DNA of 64,000 nt from HGM04593 sp045660825 (GTDB lineage: Bacteria > Bacteroidota > Bacteroidia > Bacteroidales > Bacteroidaceae): NCBI GenBank assembly GCA_045660825.1, contig JAZREN010000045.1, positions 62,001-126,000 on the forward strand, given 5' to 3'. Of this stretch, positions 26,835 through 33,307 are shown piece after piece. A program made the translations under genes and the position numbers. The notes beneath the pieces were generated by a model. The model was given only the letters and a program-made list of their open reading frames with translations, searched no databases and was not told the DNA's origin. Every line of letters starts with the position of its first letter. Within the stretch, counting starts at the first letter, position 1.

Positions 26835-26868
26835 TTTTATCAAAACGGCTTAAAACATATTGATAAAA
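26835..26868. other. AT-rich inverted repeat in the gap before methylthiotransferase C
   Basis: Arms TTTTATCAA (26835-26843) and TTGATAAAA (26860-26868) flank a 16-base loop. It lies in the only gap of notable size (86 bases) inside the operon-like run. It could be a weak processing site or operator; there is no T-run. Confidence 0.35.
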
Positions 26869-26915
26869 CTATATTTTAATGAAATAATATTATTCATAGA
26901 TAAGAAAGAGCTATT

Positions 26916-28151
26916 ATGAAAGTATATATAACATCAAATGGTTGTGCTGTTCTGAAGCATGAAACAGAAAGGATTGCCAAGTTCTTTAAGCTTAACTTCT
27001 GGGAGCGTACTACGTGCGTACAAGATGCTGATATGGTTGTAATGACATGTTGTGGTGTTACCCATAATGAAGAGAATCAAGCAATAGAAATAATACGTAA
27101 TTTGGAAAAGGATAGATGCCAATCGGCTAAGTTCGTCATTGGAGGCTGTTTACCTGCATTTGCCCAAAGACGTATTTTGGAAGTTTCTCCAAATGCCATA
27201 TTGTTGACCTATCAGCAGTTGGATATGTTGAATGAACTGATAGCAGCCTCAACACTGTTAAGCGAAGTGTACTATAATATCCACCCAACGCTGGATGTTG
27301 AGCTTAGTGAATGGATTCCAAATGAGGAGGAGAGGGTCTTGCAGAAAATAGATGAATTGTGCGGTACAAACACTTGCAAGCAACAATACGATTTGTGTAC
27401 TCTCAGGAAATACATTTGGCAGGATAAGGATGTATATCAAATCAAAGTGTCATATGGCTGTCCGGGCAATTGCAGCTATTGTGCAACAAAATTGGCTATC
27501 GGAAATTTCAGGAGCGTGCCAAAAGAACTTGTAATCAAACAGTTTAAAGAAGGTGTCGAGGCTGGCTACAAGAACTTTATGATGGTCGGAGATGAAGTTG
27601 GTTGTTATGGCTCTGACTTTGGTGAGAATATCATTATGCTTTTGGATGAAATTCATTCATTTGCACCCGATATATCAATAGCAATCAGGTATATACATCC
27701 CGATGTATTTGTAAGATATTACAAAGATTTCAAACCATATTTTGCGACCGGATTTATAAATTATTTCTGTTGTGCCATTCAGTCTGCAAGTCCAAGTATC
27801 TTGAAGGCTATGAACCGTAATCCAAACATAGAACCATTTATTCAATGTCTGGAAGACATGAATAAAGAAGGCTACAAGGTAAATAAACATACACAGATTC
27901 TGGTTGGATTTCCAAATGAGACCGAGTCGGATGTGTTGGAGACCATTGATTGTTTGATCCGTTGTGATTTTGACCATATCAATATCAATAAATTCAGTCC
28001 AAGACAGGGGACGAAGGCATATGAGATGGAGGATAACATCCCCGAGTCTGTAAAGGTTAAACGCTGTGCAATATTCAGAAAAATCATGATGATGAACAAG
28101 AAAGAGAAATTGTACAATGCAATTTATGAGTCTGTAACTGAAATTATATAA
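26916..28151 (+). CDS. Methylthiotransferase-like radical SAM enzyme C, no TRAM domain
   Basis: A 411-residue enzyme with methylthiotransferase layout: UPF0004 domain with Cys10 (SNGCAV), Cys45/Cys46 (MTCCGVT) and Cys78 (GGCLP), then the radical SAM motif C182-x3-C186-x2-C189 (CPGNCSYC). Downstream text such as IQSASPSILKAMNRNPN and QILVGFPNETESD matches the family. The protein ends soon after the barrel; the TRAM domain that binds RNA or protein substrate in MiaB and RimO is absent. It also has extra cysteines between the domains (Cys149, 154, 161). It is more divergent than the other two and may use a different partner for substrate recognition. One base separates it from the next gene. Confidence 0.82.
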   Translation: MKVYITSNGCAVLKHETERIAKFFKLNFWERTTCVQDADMVVMTCCGVTHNEENQAIEIIRNLEKDRCQSAKFVIGGCLPAFAQRRILEVSPNAILLTYQQLDMLNELIAASTLLSEVYYNIHPTLDVELSEWIPNEEERVLQKIDELCGTNTCKQQYDLCTLRKYIWQDKDVYQIKVSYGCPGNCSYCATKLAIGNFRSVPKELVIKQFKEGVEAGYKNFMMVGDEVGCYGSDFGENIIMLLDEIHSFAPDISIAIRYIHPDVFVRYYKDFKPYFATGFINYFCCAIQSASPSILKAMNRNPNIEPFIQCLEDMNKEGYKVNKHTQILVGFPNETESDVLETIDCLIRCDFDHININKFSPRQGTKAYEMEDNIPESVKVKRCAIFRKIMMMNKKEKLYNAIYESVTEII

Positions 28152-28152
28152 A

Positions 28153-29184
28153 ATGGTACTTCATTTGTTTATGGCAGCAAACGGCCAAGGTGTTGAAATA
28201 CTGGAGGCTATAAAAGATTCGTTGGACGTAGTTGTTCCCCACATACTTGAGATGGCTGAAAACTGCAAGCCGGAGCCATACACAGTCAAGAATATTACAT
28301 TGGCATCGTGGAATCTGGTAATTGCAGTTATTGCTGCGCTGTTTGGCTTTTTAGGCGCGTTGTTCGGATATTTAGGATATAAATTTTCCAAACAGACTGC
28401 ACGTAATGTCGTCAGGGTAAGTGCTGATGTGCAGAAACTGTTGTGCCTTGATTTTATTCTAGATTTGTATCAGAATACAATGAAGGCCATTGAATATGTA
28501 CAAGTCTGCAAGGATGGAGGAACTTTACACCCCAACGAAATTCTTGTGCTTAAACTTTCGGATTTTGATGACGTTTTCCATATTGATGCGTACAACCAGA
28601 ATTCAAATGTCTATATTCTAATGAAACAACTTAAAGGTAGGATGAAAAACTATAATGAAGATGTGAGACTGTGCTGTGACAATATAACGGCCGGCCGAAA
28701 TTCTCTTGTGGGTTTTCAACATTTGTCGTTCAAACCAATGAATATGTTGTTGATGGTGAAGCTGTTGTTGGAACATATTGAAGAGACTTCGAAAGATTGT
28801 ACCGATAAGATTGTGGCGTTCCTGATTAAAAAACATGTCAATCATATTGTCGTTAATGGAGATTGTCTTTTGAGCATATCTGAAAAAATTGCGGATAGCA
28901 AGTATTATGAATATATATGCAACCATGAAAAATTGGTGAAACAAATAGATTCGCTGTTCAGAAAAGCAAACGTTCCTTTGGCAAATTGTCTGTGCGCTTC
29001 AGGTACACATTCAAAATCAGTGGTTGAAGAGTATTACGAAATCATAAACAGTCTCCCGGGTGCACCGGAGTATGTGACTCTAATGAAAAAGAATGAGTGG
29101 AACAGACAGGATTTGAAATCTTTGCTGATTAATATGATTGTCATGGATGCTGTGGTGGATTTCAGGCTGAACAATGAAGCGTAA
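28153..29184 (+). CDS. Membrane-anchored protein of unknown function
   Basis: A 343-residue protein that I do not recognise. It has one strong membrane segment at about residues 51-76 (LVIAVIAALFGFLGALFGYLG) preceded by a 45-residue N-terminal part and followed by a basic stretch. The remaining 265 residues look helical and soluble with scattered cysteines. There is no transporter, peptidase or ATPase motif. It starts one base after methylthiotransferase C and overlaps the S9 peptidase gene by 11 bases, so it is translated with them. It may tether the modification or export machinery to the inner membrane, or act in immunity; both are guesses from context. Confidence 0.6.
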   Translation: MVLHLFMAANGQGVEILEAIKDSLDVVVPHILEMAENCKPEPYTVKNITLASWNLVIAVIAALFGFLGALFGYLGYKFSKQTARNVVRVSADVQKLLCLDFILDLYQNTMKAIEYVQVCKDGGTLHPNEILVLKLSDFDDVFHIDAYNQNSNVYILMKQLKGRMKNYNEDVRLCCDNITAGRNSLVGFQHLSFKPMNMLLMVKLLLEHIEETSKDCTDKIVAFLIKKHVNHIVVNGDCLLSISEKIADSKYYEYICNHEKLVKQIDSLFRKANVPLANCLCASGTHSKSVVEEYYEIINSLPGAPEYVTLMKKNEWNRQDLKSLLINMIVMDAVVDFRLNNEA

Positions 29185-30574
29185 GATCTTTGTCCCGTAC
29201 CCACAAACGCCAAATTCCAGATTTGGCGTTTTTATATATGACTATACTCCGGCATTGGCAAAACAGATGCCGTGTGATAAGTATGGGTTTTATCATTCGC
29301 AAGGTGAAAAAATAATATTGGAATCAGAAAAAATAAAATATACTCACCTAGTTCAAGGATGGGATCTCGGGAATGGAAACAAATTGTCTATGCCAGACAA
29401 AATCATAGAATGCGCAGACTACTATTGCAAATCGAACCAAACATATTATGTGGCATATACAATTCCGTATAACATAGGGGGAGAGGAGTTGTACGCTGTT
29501 TATCTCTACTCTATTCTCAGAGATTGTGAAAACGAAGAGTTGTTTCTGGATGCGGGAAAGAATATATTTGACAATTACAAACCTCAAAAGGTGTTTGATA
29601 TCGGTATAAATGGGAGTTTGTCCTTTTGTCAAACAGGCTCTGCCGTTTACTTAAAATGGCTGAATAAATCTTGTAGTGGAGCTGCCGATTTGAAATCGTA
29701 TTCGTATAATCTTTTTGATTCTTCTATACAAACGGACGATTTGGACTCGCCTGAATCTACTGAATCGCATATTGGCAAATTAATCGCGGAAAATACAGCA
29801 TCGTACATTCATTTTCATAAAGTTTGTGATGATGAAGATCTGTACGTCTGTGTCATTGAACCTGTAGTCAAGAAAAGGATATCGCCCGCCATTGTAGTTT
29901 GTCTTGGAGGTCCCAATATTCCTGTACCAGACTTTGCAGCTCCCGGTTCCATATATGAGAGATTCAGGCAAGAAGGATTCTTTGTTGTAATTCCATTAAG
30001 AAGAGGTGTTATAGGCATTAGCCAGGAGTGGGCAAATGGAATTAACAACAATGCTGGAACTGTTGATATATATGATATCCTCAAAGGGGTTGAGTACGCA
30101 ATAACTGAATATTCAACAGAAATAGATGTTGAGAGCGTGGGGCTTTACGGTGCATCATATGGCGGATTCTCAAGCTTGTTGATTGCTGGTAAGCATAACA
30201 GCGTCAATAAATTCAAGGCAGTCGTCTCTCATTGTGGAATGTCTGATTTGGAAAGCTATCCGTACGAATGTTATGGCAGTCCTTCTGATATTATGGATTT
30301 CTATTCAGGGAATAACGACTTTTTTCAAAAAGCAAAACAGTTGTCTCCGTATCTTTTTGTAGATAAATGGAGTGTACCGGTGTTATTGGTTCACACAATA
30401 GATGATACAAGTGTATGGTTTGGTCAGTCTGTCCGGACATATAATAAAGGCGTTGAACTTGGTAAAAACGTGGAATTAATCTTGGCGCCTGGGCCTCATT
30501 CGTATAATATTCAAAATGGGCAAGAACTGGTTGGCCTTGTTGTTGATTTTTTTTTAAATAACTTAACTTGTTGA
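29174..30574 (+). CDS. S9 family serine peptidase (prolyl oligopeptidase-like)
   Basis: A 466-residue protein whose C-terminal half (about 230-460) is an alpha/beta hydrolase of the S9 type. The nucleophile elbow is GASYGG with Ser328, the acid is Asp410 or Asp411 (HTIDDTSV), and the base is His442 (GPHSYN). The N-terminal 220 residues are too short for a full seven-bladed propeller and carry no clear repeats, so this is an atypical member. No signal peptide is seen. As the last gene of the run it is a candidate for leader cleavage or for inactivating the peptide. Esterase activity is an alternative. Confidence 0.82.
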   Translation: MKRKIFVPYPQTPNSRFGVFIYDYTPALAKQMPCDKYGFYHSQGEKIILESEKIKYTHLVQGWDLGNGNKLSMPDKIIECADYYCKSNQTYYVAYTIPYNIGGEELYAVYLYSILRDCENEELFLDAGKNIFDNYKPQKVFDIGINGSLSFCQTGSAVYLKWLNKSCSGAADLKSYSYNLFDSSIQTDDLDSPESTESHIGKLIAENTASYIHFHKVCDDEDLYVCVIEPVVKKRISPAIVVCLGGPNIPVPDFAAPGSIYERFRQEGFFVVIPLRRGVIGISQEWANGINNNAGTVDIYDILKGVEYAITEYSTEIDVESVGLYGASYGGFSSLLIAGKHNSVNKFKAVVSHCGMSDLESYPYECYGSPSDIMDFYSGNNDFFQKAKQLSPYLFVDKWSVPVLLVHTIDDTSVWFGQSVRTYNKGVELGKNVELILAPGPHSYNIQNGQELVGLVVDFFLNNLTC

Positions 30575-30816
30575 ACAATAGGTCTGAATCTTATGTGTGT
30601 GCTGTGGAATAATTTTTATTGAGTCGAAATTGTCAAAGGGCTTTTGAAACTGGAATAGATAGTATTGCATAATGGTGAAACCGAAAAGTTGTTTTACTAA
30701 GAAAGCAATCCCTGCTAGAATTTGCTCTAGCAGGGATTGCTGGTTCAAAATGGGCTTTTTAGTCGGCCCTTTTGTTCTATAAGGAACTCTTTAGTCCCCT
30801 CCTGTTTGCGCTTTTT
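30575..30816. other. Intergenic region between the convergent RiPP island and DUF3127 gene
   Basis: About 240 bases between convergent genes. It contains one perfect 15-bp inverted repeat (listed separately) and no supported gene. A 36-codon frame (30672-30782) runs through the hairpin and is probably fortuitous. Confidence 0.6.
30705..30740 (-). terminator. Perfect 15-bp hairpin between convergent operons
   Basis: Arms 30705-30719 and 30726-30740 are perfect reverse complements around a 6-base loop. On the minus strand it is followed by TTTCTTAG, a weak U-tract, so it may end the DUF3127 transcript; on the plus strand no T-run follows at once. It may serve both sides. Confidence 0.6.
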
Positions 30817-31185
30817 TTAGAATGGAAGGTCGTCGGGGTCATTTGCGCCCTTGCTGAAATCGGGGACCTCAACCTTTGGTGCGTTGATGACCGGTGTCTC
30901 TGCTGCAGCAGGAGCTGTACCGCGCTCAACTCTCCATGCACGGATGTCGTTGTACCAACGGCCGTTGTACTCACGTGCGTTGATGTCGAATGATACTGTG
31001 AGCTCGTCGCCTGCCTGAATATTGAACTGTGCTATCTTGTCTGCGCCGAATACGTTAAAACACAACTTCTTTGGGAACTGCTCATGTGTCTCCAATACGT
31101 ATTCCTGCATTTTCCACTCGTTTCCTGTCTTTGATACGCCGCCTCTCTCGGGAAGCACTGCGATGATTTTTCCTGTAATCTCCAT
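30817..31185 (-). CDS. DUF3127 protein, OB-fold with SSB-like acidic tail
   Basis: A 122-residue protein started at the ATG at 31185 (METIGK-like start, actually MEITGK); an upstream in-frame ATG at 31260 would add 25 residues that overlap the promoter region and is less likely. The text fits DUF3127, a Bacteroidota family with an OB-fold (MEITGKIIAVLPERGG, KMQEYVLETHEQFP, AGDELTVSFDINAREYNGRW). The C-terminus is DPDDLPF, matching the DDxPF tail by which single-stranded DNA-binding proteins recruit repair partners. A single-strand DNA-binding role is inferred. It is divergent from dnaN, the replication clamp. Confidence 0.85.
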   Translation of the reverse strand: MEITGKIIAVLPERGGVSKTGNEWKMQEYVLETHEQFPKKLCFNVFGADKIAQFNIQAGDELTVSFDINAREYNGRWYNDIRAWRVERGTAPAAAETPVINAPKVEVPDFSKGANDPDDLPF

Positions 31186-31205
31186 AGTTTTCTTTAAATT
31201 GTGGG

Positions 31206-31236
31206 CGAAAATAGTTCTTTTATTCGCGAAAAGCAA
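31206..31236 (-). promoter_or_regulatory. Candidate promoter for the DUF3127 gene
   Basis: On the minus strand, TTG (31234-31236) lies 20 bases before TATTTTCG (31206-31213), one mismatch from TAnnTTTG. The start codon is 20 bases further on. The region is shared with the divergent dnaN promoter. Confidence 0.4.
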
Positions 31237-31277
31237 TTTTTTTCGCCCCATTTTTATCACTTTCTATATATTTAGTT

Positions 31278-31285
31278 TATCTTTG
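31278..31285 (+). promoter_or_regulatory. Bacteroidota -7 box upstream of dnaN
   Basis: TATCTTTG matches TAnnTTTG exactly; a T-run at 31251-31255 is the likely -33 area. A CG-rich alternating stretch (CGCGCGAGCGCG) follows at about the transcription start. Confidence 0.6.
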
Positions 31286-31344
31286 TAGGTACTACGCGCG
31301 CGAGCGCGAAGATGAAAACGTAAATTAATTAAAACTTTTATACT

Positions 31345-32469
31345 ATGAATTTTACTGTATCAAGCTCTTTGCTGTCGTCTCGTCTACAGACCATCAGCCG
31401 TGTAATCAATTCAAAGAACACTATTCCTGTTTTGGATTGTGTATTGTTCGAACTCGAGGGTAACAAGCTTACTTTGACAGCTTCGGATCCTGACAACACG
31501 CTCAATACATCGTTGGAGGTTGTTGATTGCTCTGAGGATTTCAGCTTTGCAATATCTTCAAAGATTCTCATCGATTCATTGAAGGAGATTTCGGAGCAGC
31601 CAATCCGTTTCGATGTGAAGAAAGAGACTCTTGAGATAACAATCTACTACCAGAACGGTAAGTATAGCCTTGTTGGCCAAAACGCAGACGAGTATCCTTC
31701 GGCTGCTGTTCTTGGCGAGAGCGCCGTTGCAATCAGTGTACCGACAAAGGTGCTTTCAAGCGGTATCTCATGCTCCTTGTTTGCTGCTGCCGATGATGAG
31801 GTGCGTCCTGTGATGTGTGGTGTGTACTTTGATTTTGCTCCAGACAGCATTACTTTGGTTGCTTCTGACGGTCACAAACTGGTACGTTGCCGCGACTACT
31901 CTGTTACAGGTGCCGAGAAGTCGGCCTTCATTCTTCCAAAGAAGCCGGCTACACTCTTGAAGAACTTGCTTGGCAAGGATGAACAGGAGGATGTTGCAGT
32001 TGAGTTCGATGGCCGTTTCGCAATCTTTGATATGGGTGAGTACAAGTTGGTTTGCCGCCTTTTCGATGGCCGCTATCCTAACTACAACTCAGTGATTCCA
32101 CAGAATAACCCACACAAACTCACTGTTGACCGTGCTGCGCTCATCAGTACATTGCGCCGTGTGGCTATCTTCTCTTCACAGGTGAGCCTTATCAAGCTTC
32201 ACCTCGAGGATAACAAGGTTGTTATCTCGGCTCAGGATACAGACTTCTCTACATCGGCCGAGGAGAGCATTGCATGCAGCTATGACGGTGCTACAATGAA
32301 CATCGGTTTCCGCGCTTCGTTCCTCATCGACATCCTCAACAACACTCCTGGTCAGGATGTTGTGATTGAGCTTGCCGATCCTTCACGTGCCGGTGTCATT
32401 GTCCCTGCCGAGCAGGTTGACAAGCAGGAGCTTCTGATGTTGTTGATGCCAATGATGCTTACAGACTAA
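31345..32469 (+). CDS. dnaN: DNA polymerase III beta subunit (sliding clamp)
   Basis: A 374-residue protein of normal length that forms the ring-shaped processivity clamp. The three-domain pattern is clear from MNFTVSSSLLSSRLQTISRVI at the N-terminus, through FAIFDMGEYKLVCRLFDGRYPNY in domain 2/3, to the C-terminal LLMLLMPMMLTD, equivalent to the conserved MPM-R/L end that shapes the peptide-binding pocket. It is followed 10 bases later by an exonuclease gene, which could act with the clamp. Own -7 box upstream. Confidence 0.96.
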   Translation: MNFTVSSSLLSSRLQTISRVINSKNTIPVLDCVLFELEGNKLTLTASDPDNTLNTSLEVVDCSEDFSFAISSKILIDSLKEISEQPIRFDVKKETLEITIYYQNGKYSLVGQNADEYPSAAVLGESAVAISVPTKVLSSGISCSLFAAADDEVRPVMCGVYFDFAPDSITLVASDGHKLVRCRDYSVTGAEKSAFILPKKPATLLKNLLGKDEQEDVAVEFDGRFAIFDMGEYKLVCRLFDGRYPNYNSVIPQNNPHKLTVDRAALISTLRRVAIFSSQVSLIKLHLEDNKVVISAQDTDFSTSAEESIACSYDGATMNIGFRASFLIDILNNTPGQDVVIELADPSRAGVIVPAEQVDKQELLMLLMPMMLTD

Positions 32470-32479
32470 TGCGCAGTCT

Positions 32480-33247
32480 ATGAAACTGAATCTTGTAAAA
32501 CCGATAATATTCTTTGATCTTGAGACAACCGGTACCGATTTTTCAAAGGACCGTATTGTTGAAATCTGCTATATCAAGGTCTACCCCGATGGTAGGGAGG
32601 TTGAGTATACAAAGCGCATCAATCCCGAGATGCATATCCCCGAGGGTGCTTCGGCTGTGCACGGTATCTATGATGCCGATGTAAAGGATTGCCCCACATT
32701 CAGGGAGGTGGCACGTGAGATTGCCAATGAGTTCGAGGGTTGTGATGTTGCCGGTTTCAATTCAAACCGTTTCGACCTTCCAATGCTTGCCGAGGAGTTC
32801 CTGCGTGCGCAGGTCGACATTGACTTGTCTCGTTTGAGAGCTATTGATGTGCAGGTTCTCTATCACAAGCGTGAGCCACGTACATTGTCGGCGGCATATA
32901 AGTTCTACTGTGGCGAGAATCTTGAGGACGCCCACAGTGCACTTGCCGATACGCGTGCCACATACCACGTGCTGAAGGCGCAACTTGACCACTATGACGA
33001 CATGCCGAACGACATTGAGGCACTCTCAAAAGAGTCGTCTTTCACAAACAATGTTGACTTTGCGGGTCGCATTGTGTATGACGAAAATGGCAGGGAGGTC
33101 TTCAACTTCGGCAAGTACAAAGGAATGCCGGTTGATGCTGTGCTTGACCGTGATCCAAGCTACTATGGTTGGATGATGAACGGTGATTTTTCGCTGAATA
33201 CAAAGCAGGTGCTTACCCGCATAAAGTTGCGTGGAATAAAGAAGTGA
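32480..33247 (+). CDS. DEDDh 3'-5' exonuclease (DnaQ/epsilon-like)
   Basis: A 255-residue exonuclease. Exo I is FFDLETTGTDF with the catalytic Asp and Glu, Exo II is NSNRFDLPML, and Exo III is HSALADTRATYH, making a DEDDh enzyme of the DnaQ family. The C-terminal 50 residues (FNFGKYKGMPVDAVL) form a small domain also found after exonuclease X-type domains. It is co-transcribed with dnaN, ten bases apart, which fits proofreading or repair at the replisome. A separate Pol III epsilon may exist elsewhere in the genome. Confidence 0.9.
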   Translation: MKLNLVKPIIFFDLETTGTDFSKDRIVEICYIKVYPDGREVEYTKRINPEMHIPEGASAVHGIYDADVKDCPTFREVAREIANEFEGCDVAGFNSNRFDLPMLAEEFLRAQVDIDLSRLRAIDVQVLYHKREPRTLSAAYKFYCGENLEDAHSALADTRATYHVLKAQLDHYDDMPNDIEALSKESSFTNNVDFAGRIVYDENGREVFNFGKYKGMPVDAVLDRDPSYYGWMMNGDFSLNTKQVLTRIKLRGIKK

Positions 33248-33307
33248 ACAATGTGGGGTGGCTTGTCGGTCGCCCGCGGATTGTTGAAACCGTGAAAAGA
33301 AAAGGAG

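Noticed and set aside
30672..30782. 36-codon frame with three cysteines as a second precursor
   Set aside because: It runs through a perfect terminator-like hairpin and lies outside the operon; the cysteines come from the inverted repeat.
31286..31312. Alternating CG stretch near the dnaN start site as a Z-DNA switch or operator
   Set aside because: Only about 14 bases long; no palindrome or known box large enough to support a claim.
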